Positions 1-7,790 of a stretch of 21,746 bases of DNA are shown piece after piece. Both the position numbers and the translations under genes were made by a program. The DNA lies in assembly GCA_043811005.1 (NCBI GenBank), contig JBDRNO010000186.1, forward strand, positions 1 through 21,746, written 5' to 3'. Numbering within the stretch: position 1 is the stretch's first letter; each line of letters opens with the position of its first letter. The stretch comes from JBDRNO01 sp043811005. GTDB taxonomy: Bacteria > Bacteroidota > Bacteroidia > NORP154. Below the pieces are notes generated by a model. The model was given only the letters and a program-made list of their open reading frames with translations. It did not search any database and was not told where the DNA came from.

Positions 1-286
1 TCCCGATAGCTATCGCACTGGCGTCAAGTTAAAATGTTGTATAACAACAGGAATCTATAGAAATAACAAGCGGTTTAGAATAAATTGAATATCGAATATT
101 GAACATTAGAATATAGAATAACGAATAAAAAAAATTATGACTTGGCTGTCGGAATATAATTCTAAATTCATCATTCGATTGTTCGATGTTCATTATTCAA
201 AAAAGCGATTAATTTATTGCTCTGTAGATGTTGCATTGTTTGTTTTTTAACTCCTTAACTTGACACGTATGCGATAGCTATCGGGA
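1..286. mobile_element. MITE-like element, copy 1 (inverted relative to copy 2)
   Basis: A non-coding element whose core runs from gtcaagttaa (23-32) to ttaacttgac (255-264), a perfect 10-bp terminal inverted repeat. Outside this lies a second inverted pair, tcccgatagctatcgca at 1-17 and its complement at 270-286; the inner part of each arm is itself the palindrome cgatagctatcg. The reverse complement of the core matches 8534-8754 along almost its whole length, apart from roughly 20 extra bases here. No ORF of note lies inside. The window starts at the first base of the outer repeat, so the left boundary and any target duplication cannot be read. Probably a non-autonomous element mobilised in trans; the mobilising enzyme is not visible. 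Confidence 0.7.
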
Positions 287-723
287 TCGGCTACTGACAG
301 GAGGGATAGAAGAGGGTTGGGGTGAGGTATAAAGTCAACTTTTTAAACTTTCTTACATCATATTTCCCGAATATCAGCCCTTTCCTTGCGAGGTTAATTT
401 TTCAACGTCTCTATTTTCCGCTATTTTGCCGGTAATGTTAATACTTTTTCAAATTCTCATCCGGTACAGATTTGATGCTTTTCTTACACCTGTAAGTTAG
501 AGGCGCTTTCTGATTCAATATTATTAGCTTATCAGAATACTTTTGACTTAATATTGGCAATAGTTCGATAAAAAATTAATTTATAAAAACTTAATTTGTT
601 GATAATCAGCGTAGAGACGCGATTTCTGCCTCCCGACAGGTGAGAAATCGCGTCTCTACAAAATATTGAATTACAATCGTTTATAAAAAATTACAGAACT
701 GTTGTAATATCTAAAAACGTAAA
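287..723. other. Non-coding stretch upstream of the first signalling genes
   Basis: I see no credible gene here. It contains a short gagggttggggtgagg tract (about 313-328), a leader motif around 481-512 that resembles one upstream of the second kinase, and the 17-bp inverted repeat at 611-659 described separately. The end is very AT-rich and probably holds the promoter for the fragment and kinase that follow, but I could not fix a convincing pair of promoter boxes. Confidence 0.5.
611..659. repeat. Hairpin-forming inverted repeat (17-bp perfect arms)
   Basis: gtagagacgcgatttct at 611-627 is exactly complementary to 643-659, separated by a 15-base loop (gcctcccgacaggtg). The GC-containing arms stand out against very AT-rich surroundings. 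There is no U-tract, so it is not a standard terminator. It looks like a small dispersed palindromic element of the REP/MITE kind inserted 65 bp before the first ORF. Confidence 0.75.
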
Positions 724-855
724 ATGACTGATAAATACGACAAAAAGATCCTTTTTGCAGAAGACAATAAAGACCATGTTGAGTTGACATTGCGCTCGCT
801 CAGCAAAAGCAATATCCTGAATGAACCACCACCCAAGGAAGGAGGTACTGAATGA
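724..855 (+). pseudogene. Internally deleted Rcp1-like response regulator (43 aa left)
   Basis: The 43-residue reading frame begins like a single-domain receiver: KKILFAEDNKDHVELTLRSL carries the beta-1 strand and the acidic ED pocket (residues 9-15). It then runs from NILNE straight into PPPKEGGTE, which resembles the very C-terminus of Rcp1-type regulators. The phospho-acceptor Asp, Thr and Lys strands are all absent, so it cannot act as a receiver. The stop codon overlaps the start of the following kinase in an ATGA arrangement, and the last codons contain that kinase's Shine-Dalgarno. The frame may therefore survive as a translational-coupling leader. Inference: an in-frame deletion of roughly 100 codons, perhaps by recombination between two similar LNE-coding stretches. 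Confidence 0.7.
840..846 (+). promoter_or_regulatory. Strong Shine-Dalgarno for the REC-PAS kinase
   Basis: AGGAGGT ends 5 bases before the ATG at 852. This is a near-perfect anti-SD match, whereas most other genes in the window have only A-rich leaders, as is usual for Bacteroidota. It lies inside the coding frame of the preceding regulator fragment and supports the choice of 852 as start. Confidence 0.6.
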
Positions 856-3020
856 GTAAGCTGCTTAGAGTATTGGTAGTTGAAGATTCTGCAGTTGATG
901 CTGAACTGGTGTTGCACCAACTTCGCAGGGGTGGATATGATCCTGACTGGGAGCGGGTAGAAACTGCCGGAACCATGAAATCCGCTCTTAAGGAAAAGAC
1001 ATGGGATGTCATACTTTGCGACTACTCTATGCCGCGATTCGATGCAATTGATGCATTGAAGATATTACATGAAAGCGGTCTCGACATCCCGTTTATCATA
1101 GTATCCGGTACGATCGGGGAGGATGTTGCTGTTAAGGCAATGAAGTCAGGCGCACATGATTATATCATGAAGGATAAGCTGGCTCGCCTTGTACCTGCAA
1201 TAGAGCGCGAGCTCAAAGAAGCAGAGGTTCGAAGAAAAGCCGAAAAAGCAGAAGAAGAACTTCGCAATCTCTCCTTTTCCGTTGAACATAGCCCCGTAAC
1301 AGTTATAATTGCAGATAAAAAGGGCGATATTGAATACGTGAATCGGAAATTCGCTCAACTAACCGGCTATTCATCAGGGGAGGTTATAGGTAAGAACCCG
1401 AGAATCCTGCAATCCGGGAAACACTCTCCTGAATTTTATAAAGATCTATGGGATACAATTACTTCAGGTAAAATATGGAGGGGAGAGTTTTGCAATAAGA
1501 AGAAAAATGGAAAGGTATATTGGGAATCCGCCTCAATATCACCAATTAAGGATACAAAGAAGAAAATTACTCATTTTATTGCCATTAAAGAAGACATAAC
1601 TGAGCGAAAGAAAGCAGAGAAGGCATTGCTTGAGAGCGAAGCGAATTACAAAGAGCTTGCCAATAGTATCACTGATGTATTCTTTGCGATGGATATAGAT
1701 TTACGGTATACTTATTGGAACAAAGCATCTGAAATTCTTACAAGTATAAAAGCAGAAGATGCTATTGGAAAATCTATCTTCGAGATTTTCCCGGATAATA
1801 AAGAGACAAGAAAAGCAGTAAAAGTTTATCAAGAGGTTCTAAAGAAACAACACCATAATATTTTTATAAACGAATATGATCTTGAAGGCAGGAAATATTT
1901 TTTTGAAATCAACGCATATCCATCTAAGAGTGGGCTGTCTGTTTTTGTCAAAGACATCACAGAGCAAAAAACAACAGAAGAAAAACTGCGCCTTTCGGAT
2001 AACATTCTCCGGGAAGTAAGAACACTTGTACTTGTAACGAATAACAAAGGAGATATAGTTTATTGTTCCCCTTCTGTAAAAAGAATGACCGGCTATGATC
2101 CGGGTGAGATCCTTGGTGACGGGTGGTGGAAACTGACATTTGAGGATAAAAAGGATGGAGAGCAAATAAGAAATCGAATAGTTCAATATGCAGATGACAG
2201 AAAGCAGTTGTATGCAGATTCTTATGAACGAAAAACCAGGTGTAAGGATGGAAAAGAAAAATGGTTTATGTATTACCTTTCAAAAGGGCTTGATGGTCTT
2301 GTAATATCAGTTGGGCATGATATTAACAAAATAAAAAAAATTGAGGAGGAGTTGAAAATAAAGAACAGGGAACTCAATACATTTATTTATAAAGCATCTC
2401 ACGACCTAAGGGGTCCATTTTCATCAATAAGCGGGATAATAAACCTGGCTAAGAAAAATATTAATGACCCGGCATCCAGGGAGTACATGGACCTGATAGA
2501 CATAAGCACACAACGTTTGGATAATATGTTATCAGACCTGTTGCAGGTTTCAGTCGTTATGCAGGGTGTTGTTGAAAAGAAGCCAATAAATATAAAAAAA
2601 ATTGTTAATGAGGTAGTGGAAAGTTTAAAGCATTCTCCACAAGCAAAGGATATTGATTTTAGATTTAAATTCTATCAAAGGAAAAAGTTATATAGCGACC
2701 GGCGACTGTTGAGGTCTGTATTTCAAAACCTGATCGATAATGCAATAAAATTTAAAAAGAATATAATGCCGTTCGTAGAGATAAAAACAGTTGACCTTAA
2801 AGAGGGTGTTAAAATTGAGGTGTCGGATAATAGCGGAGGCATACCTGGGGATTTGCAAGACAAGGTTTTTAACATGTTTTTTAGGGGAAATGAAAAATCC
2901 AAGGGAACAGGACTGGGCTTGTACATTGTGAAAACCAATATAGAAAAGCTTGGAGGCACGGTAAAAATGAAAAGCGAACCTGGCAAAGGAACACGATTCA
3001 CAATATTTTTGCCGGGATAG
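852..3020 (+). CDS. Hybrid sensor histidine kinase REC-PAS-PAS-PAS-HisKA-HATPase
   Basis: A 722-residue cytosolic kinase with no membrane segment. An N-terminal receiver (about 5-120) has the acidic pair E11/D12, phospho-acceptor D57 in LCDYSMP, S85 and K107. Three PAS modules follow (about 140-255, 262-372, 380-495), the first and second ending in the usual DITERKKAE- and DITEQK-type linkers. The HisKA helix holds H517 in YKASHDLRGPF. The ATPase has the N box NLIDN (626-630), a slightly unusual G1 box DNSGGIP (659-665) and G2 GTGLGLYIV. Receiver-first architecture implies that phosphate from another kinase tunes this one. No cofactor ligand is obvious in the PAS domains, so the signal is unknown. 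It overlaps the regulator fragment by 4 bases and is followed 134 bp later by a single-domain regulator, its likely partner. Confidence 0.93.
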   Translation: MSKLLRVLVVEDSAVDAELVLHQLRRGGYDPDWERVETAGTMKSALKEKTWDVILCDYSMPRFDAIDALKILHESGLDIPFIIVSGTIGEDVAVKAMKSGAHDYIMKDKLARLVPAIERELKEAEVRRKAEKAEEELRNLSFSVEHSPVTVIIADKKGDIEYVNRKFAQLTGYSSGEVIGKNPRILQSGKHSPEFYKDLWDTITSGKIWRGEFCNKKKNGKVYWESASISPIKDTKKKITHFIAIKEDITERKKAEKALLESEANYKELANSITDVFFAMDIDLRYTYWNKASEILTSIKAEDAIGKSIFEIFPDNKETRKAVKVYQEVLKKQHHNIFINEYDLEGRKYFFEINAYPSKSGLSVFVKDITEQKTTEEKLRLSDNILREVRTLVLVTNNKGDIVYCSPSVKRMTGYDPGEILGDGWWKLTFEDKKDGEQIRNRIVQYADDRKQLYADSYERKTRCKDGKEKWFMYYLSKGLDGLVISVGHDINKIKKIEEELKIKNRELNTFIYKASHDLRGPFSSISGIINLAKKNINDPASREYMDLIDISTQRLDNMLSDLLQVSVVMQGVVEKKPINIKKIVNEVVESLKHSPQAKDIDFRFKFYQRKKLYSDRRLLRSVFQNLIDNAIKFKKNIMPFVEIKTVDLKEGVKIEVSDNSGGIPGDLQDKVFNMFFRGNEKSKGTGLGLYIVKTNIEKLGGTVKMKSEPGKGTRFTIFLPG

Positions 3021-3030
3021 AATGTTTGGT

Positions 3031-3093
3031 TGCATGATTGCATGATTGCATGATTGCATGATTGCATGATTGCATGATTGCATGATTGCATGA
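3031..3093 (+). repeat. 8-bp tandem repeat (TGCATGAT), 7.9 copies
   Basis: Seven perfect copies of tgcatgat followed by tgcatga, beginning 11 bp after the kinase stop codon and ending 62 bp before the next regulator. Each unit contains the palindrome TGCA. A uniform short array is a classic slippage site, so copy number may vary between strains. It lies in the kinase-regulator spacer and could affect mRNA stability or expression of the downstream gene. Minus-strand frames through it are artefacts. Confidence 0.95.
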
Positions 3094-3154
3094 AGATGAC
3101 AGACAAATAAAAAATAAAACACAAAACAATCATTAATATAAAACAATAAAAACC

Positions 3155-3571
3155 ATGCCCCAAAAAAAGCCACAACCCCGTTATCCAACTGTAATGTTGA
3201 TAGACGATAATGAGATTGACAATTTTATCAATCAAAAGATGATGGAAGGATGCAATTTTGCTGAACAGATATATATTCATACAAGCAGCAGAAGCGCATT
3301 GGAATTTCTTGACAATTTTGCAAGAGCTGATAACATTCCCGATAAAATTTTACCTGAGATCATCTTCCTCGACATCAACATGCCAATAATGGATGGGTTC
3401 CAGTTTGTTGAAGAATTCAGAAAGAGACCGGCACACATTAAGGAGAAATGCAGAATAGTTATGCTCACAACATCAATTGATCCTACAGACCAAAAGCAAT
3501 GTGATAAGAACGACCTCATAGAGAAATTCATCAGCAAACCGTTGACCGAGGAGCATTTGGAGGAGATGTAA
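3155..3571 (+). CDS. Single-domain response regulator (Rcp1-like), copy 1
   Basis: A 138-residue stand-alone receiver. It has the acidic pair D17/D18 in MLIDDNEID, phospho-acceptor D73 in FLDINMPIMDG, Thr at 105/106 in VMLTTS, and K128 in ISKPL. There is no output domain, so signalling must go through protein contact or onward phosphotransfer. It starts after an A-rich leader without a Shine-Dalgarno. It is 126/138 identical to the regulator at 8024-8440. The differences cluster at 58-59 and 118-120, next to surfaces that can affect partner choice. It probably works with the kinase just upstream. A palindromic repeat 62 bp after the stop may act as transcript end. Confidence 0.93.
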   Translation: MPQKKPQPRYPTVMLIDDNEIDNFINQKMMEGCNFAEQIYIHTSSRSALEFLDNFARADNIPDKILPEIIFLDINMPIMDGFQFVEEFRKRPAHIKEKCRIVMLTTSIDPTDQKQCDKNDLIEKFISKPLTEEHLEEM

Positions 3572-3633
3572 TTGTGTTCTTTAGCACTTACGGTTCAAAA
3601 CAAACCAACTTGCTGGTTATGTTTTTTTTAGAT

Positions 3634-3667
3634 AAACCCTCAGGGTTTTTAAAACCCTGAGGGTTTT
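3634..3667. repeat. REP-like hairpin, AAACCCTxAGGGTTT pair
   Basis: AAACCCTCAGGGTTT (3634-3648) and AAACCCTGAGGGTTT (3652-3666) are reverse complements separated by TTA, giving a 15-bp hairpin. Each arm is also an odd-length palindrome and could fold alone. It lies downstream of a regulator gene and ends in a T-run on either strand, so it may also serve as a bidirectional terminator. Confidence 0.85.
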
Positions 3668-3780
3668 GATATTTCATTGACAAATTCGATGTTTTTCTTA
3701 CATCCGAAAGTTAGATGTGCTTTATAATTAGGTAATAATATCCGGCTATAATAATTTTGATTTCCGGAACATAACATAAT

Positions 3781-3800
3781 AATCCGATAGCTATCGGATT
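3781..3800. repeat. Perfect 20-bp palindrome (same core as the copy 1 MITE ends)
   Basis: aatccgatagctatcggatt reads the same on both strands. Its centre ccgatagctatcgg is the sequence that forms the outer arms of the element at 1-286, so this is a free-standing copy of that small palindrome. Confidence 0.8.
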
Positions 3801-3864
3801 GATTAAAAAGTGAAATGGCATTAAATTTAATTGAAGAAAAATACTATAAAGTTTCTGGGTGCTG

Positions 3865-3902
3865 GCCTTCGCCTGCCAAAGCAGGCTACGGCCTGCGAAG
3901 GC
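3865..3902. repeat. GC-rich nested palindromic repeat
   Basis: Outer arms ccttcgc (3866-3872) and gcgaagg (3895-3901) enclose gcctgc/gcaggc arms around 3871-3886. The GC content is far above the surroundings. Related cctgcc...ggcagg palindromes occur at 5618-5651, so it belongs to a family of small dispersed elements. Confidence 0.65.
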
Positions 3903-4047
3903 TGGGCACTGGTTGTGATTACTGTCAGAAGTATAACTATTAACCCAGAACCCAGTGACCAGAACCCAGTAACTGTTTATTAAAAGCACAAAGGATAGTT
4001 TTTTAATATATGTTCATTAAAACATTTAAATTCTTATACTATAAATT

Positions 4048-5202
4048 ATGTCAGACAAAGAAACCATAAAGAAGCTCAGGGAGGAATTGAAAAAACATCG
4101 CGAACACCTTAATGGCCTGGATATTACTGAGCGCAAGAAAGCAGATGAAGAGTTAAAAAAATCTGAGGAAAAGTTCCGGGCATTTTTTGAAAATGAACCC
4201 GGATACTGTTACATGATCTCAACAGATGGGAAGATATTAGATATTAACAATAGTGCATTAAATACTCTTGGATACAGAAAATATGAGATCGTGGGTAAGC
4301 CCTTTCTAACAACCATTTATGCCCTTTCCTCACGGGAAAAAGCCAAAGAACTCTTCCTGAAATGGTTAAAAACCGGACAACTGAAAAACGAAGAACTCAA
4401 TATTATAACAAAGCATCGTGAAGAGAGAATCATTCTGCTCAGCGCTGTTGCGATTAGAGATAAAGAAGGCAATCTCCTTCATTCCATTTCCATCCAGAGG
4501 GATATCACAGAGCTCAAAAAGGCAGAAGAAGAGCTAATGATAAAGAACAGGGAACTCAACACTTTTGTTTATAAAGCATCACATGACATCCGTGGGCCGT
4601 TTTCATCAATAAGCGGTATAACGAATTTGGCGAAAATGAACGTTAAGGACCCTGTATCTTTGGAGTATTTCGACATAATAGAAAAAAGTACAAAGCGTTT
4701 GGATAAGATGTTGGCAGATCTTCTTCAGCTCTCAACCTCGATGCAGCGTGAGGTTGAAATAAAGCAGGTAAACATACGTAAGCTTGTCAATGAGGTTGTA
4801 GATAGTTTAAAACACTCTTCAAAGGCAGAGAACGTTGATTTTAAATTAAAATTCGGTCAAAAGAAAAAGATTGGCAGCGACTGGCAATTATTGAGCTCAA
4901 TATTGCAAAACCTTATTGAAAATGCTATCAAGTATAAAGGGGATATAAAGCCTTTCGTTGCAGTTAAAGTAATAGATGTTAATAAAGGTGTCGGAATTGA
5001 TGTTTCGGATAATGGTGAAGGGATTCCTGAAAATATGCATGAGAATGTTTTTAATATGTTCTTCAGGGGAAGTGAGAGATCCAGTGGGACAGGACTGGGC
5101 TTGTATATTGTGAAAACAAATATAGAAAAACTTGGAGGTACTATAAAAATGAAAAGCCAGGTTGGAAAAGGAACTAAGTTTTCGATATATTTACCTGGCT
5201 AA
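4048..5202 (+). CDS. PAS sensor histidine kinase
   Basis: A 384-residue soluble kinase: coiled lead-in (1-40), one PAS domain (about 40-155), HisKA with H179 in YKASHDIRGPF, and HATPase with N box NLIEN (288-292), G1 DNGEGIP (321-327) and G2 GTGLGLYIV. There is no membrane segment. Residues 24-40 (LDITERKKADEELKKSE) look like the linker that normally follows a PAS domain, although no PAS precedes it. The gene may therefore be a 5'-truncated descendant of a longer multi-PAS kinase. The kinase core is very like those of the kinases at 852 and 5834. It is followed after 24 bp by a STAS/SEC14-like gene, probably co-transcribed. It has no dedicated receiver next to it and may share the flanking single-domain regulators. 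Confidence 0.92.
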   Translation: MSDKETIKKLREELKKHREHLNGLDITERKKADEELKKSEEKFRAFFENEPGYCYMISTDGKILDINNSALNTLGYRKYEIVGKPFLTTIYALSSREKAKELFLKWLKTGQLKNEELNIITKHREERIILLSAVAIRDKEGNLLHSISIQRDITELKKAEEELMIKNRELNTFVYKASHDIRGPFSSISGITNLAKMNVKDPVSLEYFDIIEKSTKRLDKMLADLLQLSTSMQREVEIKQVNIRKLVNEVVDSLKHSSKAENVDFKLKFGQKKKIGSDWQLLSSILQNLIENAIKYKGDIKPFVAVKVIDVNKGVGIDVSDNGEGIPENMHENVFNMFFRGSERSSGTGLGLYIVKTNIEKLGGTIKMKSQVGKGTKFSIYLPG

Positions 5203-5226
5203 ATTTTAAAATTATAAAAAACTTTA

Positions 5227-5604
5227 ATGAAAAATGAAATAAAAAATTTTACAAGAACCAAATCAGTTGAGCTTTGGATAGAAGACGATATTGTTATGCT
5301 GCGAAGTATTGCTGAGGAGATTGATATTGATGATGCCCATGAGAGCTATGAAATTTATTTAAAGCTTTCAAATAAATTAGAAGGAGGTAAACTTTTTTTA
5401 ATTGATATGGGAAATACTGTAAAGATGTCTCTTGAGGCAAGAAGATTTTATAAAAACATAACAGAGGTTGATAAAATAGCAATAATAATCAGAAATCCTG
5501 TTCATAGAATTATTGCTGCTTTTTTTCATCTTATAAGTAAAGCTAAAACTATTCCAAAGTTTTTTAACAATATAGATGATGCAAAAAAATGGCTTAAGGA
5601 ATAA
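5227..5604 (+). CDS. Small STAS/SEC14-like protein (DUF7793-type)
   Basis: A 125-residue soluble protein. The pattern ELWIEDDIV (15-24), then a helix with IDIDDAHESYEIYLKL, then a GKLFLIDMGNTVKMSLEARRFY segment (54-75), then KIAIIIRNPVHRIIAAFFH (83-101), and a terminal helix DDAKKWL, fits small STAS/SEC14-like proteins of Bacteroidota. These are distant relatives of anti-sigma antagonists such as SpoIIAA. I see no clear SpoIIAA-type phosphorylatable Ser/Thr motif. It lies 24 bp after the PAS kinase and probably shares its mRNA. A role as partner-switching output is inferred from fold similarity only; the molecular function is unknown. Confidence 0.72.
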   Translation: MKNEIKNFTRTKSVELWIEDDIVMLRSIAEEIDIDDAHESYEIYLKLSNKLEGGKLFLIDMGNTVKMSLEARRFYKNITEVDKIAIIIRNPVHRIIAAFFHLISKAKTIPKFFNNIDDAKKWLKE

Positions 5605-5617
5605 GAACATGACTTCG

Positions 5618-5651
5618 CCTGCCTGCACGAAGCCGTTTCGGCAAAGGCAGG
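5618..5651. repeat. Small GC-rich palindromic repeat
   Basis: cctgcc (5618-5623) pairs with ggcagg (5646-5651) around an inner cgaagccgtttcg hairpin. It lies 14 bp after the STAS-like gene. It may end that transcript and is related to the element at 3865-3902. Confidence 0.6.
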
Positions 5652-5727
5652 TAAATTAATTAAAAGAATACCAAAATCAAACCAACTTATTTTTGTTTTC
5701 CGCAAAGTTCACTAAGCACACACCTGT

Positions 5728-5755
5728 GTGCCGAAGCACTTCGGTGCGCAGGCAC
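5728..5755. repeat. Small palindrome (CCGAAGCACTTCGG)
   Basis: ccgaa gcac ttcgg (5731-5744) is a tight hairpin with further gtg/cac complementarity outside. It lies between gcaaagttcactaagcacac and caaagtacacaatg, which read as one older sequence split by an insertion. Confidence 0.55.
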
Positions 5756-5790
5756 AAAGTACACAATGATTTATTAGAATAAAGCTTTGT

Positions 5791-5804
5791 CCGCCAGCTG
5801 GCGG
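5791..5804. repeat. Palindrome CCGCCAGCTGGCGG flanked by GCTTTG duplication
   Basis: ccgccagctggcgg is a perfect 14-bp palindrome. gctttg occurs immediately on both sides (5784-5789 and 5806-5811), as a short target duplication would leave. A near-identical palindrome with one mismatch lies at 18039-18052. Confidence 0.65.
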
Positions 5805-5833
5805 AGGCTTTGCGAGAGGAAAAACATTGAAAG

Positions 5834-7735
5834 ATGAAAAATACATCTGAAAAAGAACAAATTAACGAAATGCTTGATGCCATCATGAAAGTGGCAAGAG
5901 GGGATTACTCAACCCAGGTTGAGCTTTCAGGCAAAAACGACAATCTTGACTCTCTTGCAATTGGGCTAAACATGATGATTGATGATATTAAAACAAGAAC
6001 GGTTGAGTTTGAATATGTCAATAACAGGACGGAAAAGATCATTGAGGCCATACAGAGGGTTGCATCCGGTGATTTTGGAGCAGTTTGTGAAGTTAGCGAT
6101 AAAAGAGACATTTTTGATGCACTTGCCGCTGGTACCAACATGATGATTGAAGAGATCAGTGATGGTATTACACAATTAGAAAAAAGTGAAGAGAGGTATC
6201 GGGATCTGTTTGAAAACTCCAGCGAGCTAATTCAGAGCGTGACGCCAGATGGTCGTTTTATATATGTTAATCGTGCATGGCGGGAAGCTCTTGGGTACAA
6301 CCAGGAGAAAATCATGGCATTATCAATGTTTGACATTATTCATCCTGAGTGCCATGCACACTGCATGAATGTATTCAAACAAGTGATATCCGGAGAAACG
6401 GTTGATAATGTCGAAACCGTTTTTGTTACCAGTAATGGAGAGAAAATTATAGTTGAGGGAAATGTTAATTGTAGATTTGTAGATGGAAAACCGGTTTCCA
6501 CACGGGGTATCTTTAGAGACATCACCGGGCGAAAGAAAGCAGAGGAATCTTTGAAAGAATCCGAAGAAAAATACAGAACTCTGTTCAAATCTTCCAGGGA
6601 CGCTATCATGATGCTTGCACCGCCAACCTGGAAATTCACTGCAGGTAATCCGTCTACTGTCAGTATGTTTAATGCTAAAGAAGAATTTGAATTCATATCC
6701 AAAGGTCCATGGGACGTTTCTCCGGAATACCAGCCAGATGGCCAGCTTTCCAGTGATAAAGCAAAACAAATGATTGATAAGGCCATGAAGCAAGGCTCAA
6801 ACTTCTTCGAGTGGACACATAAACGAATTGATGGCGAAGAATTCCCTACTACTGTATTACTAACAAAAATCAAACTCGAAAGCAAGGAACTTCTCCAGGC
6901 AACAGTAAGAGACATCACAGAACGTAAAAAAGCTGAAGAAGCATTGCGAAAAGCGCACGATGAACTTGAAATGCGGGTACGGGAAAGAACAGCAGAGTTG
7001 GGAAAAGCCAATGAAATATTACAAAAAGAAATCAATGTCCGTAAGAAAACAGAAGAAAACCTCAGAATAAAAAACCGGGAGCTCAATACTTTTGTTTATA
7101 AAGCATCACATGATCTTAGAGCCCCTTTTGCATCAATAAGCGGGTTAACACATCTCGCTAAGAATAATATTAAGGACCCGGCATCCTTTGAATATCTCGA
7201 CCTGATAGAAATTAGCACCAACCGATTAGATAACATGTTAAAAGACCTTGTGGAGATATCAACCGTCATGCAGGGTGTTGTTGAAAAGGAGCCGGTAAAC
7301 ATAGAGAAATTTGTTAATGAGGTTATTGATAGTTTAAAACACACTCCACAAGCCAGGGATGTTGATTTTAGATTAAATTTCAGCCAAAAGAAAAAATTTG
7401 TAAGCGATCCAAAATTATTGACCTCCGTATTACAAAACTTGATTGATAATGCTGCAAAATATAATACCTCAAGAACAAAAGACCATTATGTTGAAATAAA
7501 AGCTCAGGAACTGGAAGAAGGTATCAGATTTAATATCATTGATAATGGTGACGGGATTCCAAAAAAATTCCATAATAAGGTTTTTGATATGTTCTTCAGG
7601 GCAAGTGAAGAATCCAAGGGGACAGGACTGGGCTTGTACATTGTAAAAACAAATATAGAAAAACTGGGAGGTACTATAAAAATGAAAAGCCAGGTTGGGA
7701 TAGGAACCCGGTTTACGATATATTTACCCGGATAG
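5834..7735 (+). CDS. Soluble double-HAMP-PAS-PAS histidine kinase
   Basis: A 633-residue kinase with no transmembrane helix. Two tandem HAMP-like units open it: ARGDYSTQVEL...LAIGLNMMIDDIK (21-53) and ASGDFGAVCEV...LAAGTNMMIEEIS (77-109). Two PAS domains follow (about 118-232 and 243-362), each closed by a DITGRKKAEE or DITERKKAEE linker. A coiled coil (368-415) leads to HisKA with H426 in YKASHDLRAPF. The ATPase has N box NLIDN (535-539), G1 DNGDGIP (570-576) and G2 GTGLGLYIV. HAMP normally passes signals from a membrane segment. Here it is cytosolic, so it may relay between soluble sensors or set dimer geometry. The regulator at 8024 lies 288 bp downstream and is the likely partner. The kinase core resembles those at 852 and 4048. 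Confidence 0.92.
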   Translation: MKNTSEKEQINEMLDAIMKVARGDYSTQVELSGKNDNLDSLAIGLNMMIDDIKTRTVEFEYVNNRTEKIIEAIQRVASGDFGAVCEVSDKRDIFDALAAGTNMMIEEISDGITQLEKSEERYRDLFENSSELIQSVTPDGRFIYVNRAWREALGYNQEKIMALSMFDIIHPECHAHCMNVFKQVISGETVDNVETVFVTSNGEKIIVEGNVNCRFVDGKPVSTRGIFRDITGRKKAEESLKESEEKYRTLFKSSRDAIMMLAPPTWKFTAGNPSTVSMFNAKEEFEFISKGPWDVSPEYQPDGQLSSDKAKQMIDKAMKQGSNFFEWTHKRIDGEEFPTTVLLTKIKLESKELLQATVRDITERKKAEEALRKAHDELEMRVRERTAELGKANEILQKEINVRKKTEENLRIKNRELNTFVYKASHDLRAPFASISGLTHLAKNNIKDPASFEYLDLIEISTNRLDNMLKDLVEISTVMQGVVEKEPVNIEKFVNEVIDSLKHTPQARDVDFRLNFSQKKKFVSDPKLLTSVLQNLIDNAAKYNTSRTKDHYVEIKAQELEEGIRFNIIDNGDGIPKKFHNKVFDMFFRASEESKGTGLGLYIVKTNIEKLGGTIKMKSQVGIGTRFTIYLPG

Positions 7736-7790
7736 TAACAGGAATATTGGTTATTGGATATTCTATTGAAATTGAAAAAGTTTTTTATAG

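Larger units (their letters stand above)
3572..4047. other. Repeat-rich intergenic region
   Basis: No gene is visible. In order it holds the AAACCCTxAGGGTTT hairpin (3634-3667), a TTCTTACATCCGAAAGTTAG leader motif (3695-3714), a perfect 20-bp palindrome (3781-3800), and a GC-rich nested hairpin (3865-3902). A stretch of repeated cccagaacccagt units at about 3942-3971 partly complements ctgggtgctgg at 3855-3865, so 3850-3975 may fold as one larger structure. Confidence 0.6.

Noticed and set aside
3031..3093. CRISPR-like array
   Set aside because: Units are 8 bp and contiguous with no spacers, and there are no cas genes.
2688..3280. Two overlapping minus-strand frames of 166 and 185 codons
   Set aside because: Both are kept open by the 8-bp tandem repeat (NHAIMQSC repeats) and overlap kinase and receiver genes.
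3728..3759. Promoter for the PAS kinase with TAATTTTG at 3752-3759
   Set aside because: The -7-like box fits TAnnTTTG but no -33 TTTG is suitably placed, and it lies almost 290 bp from the start codon.
6340..7086. 248-codon minus-strand frame inside the double-HAMP kinase
   Set aside because: It is antisense to clear PAS coding sequence, and its translation is Ser/Leu-rich with no recognisable domain.
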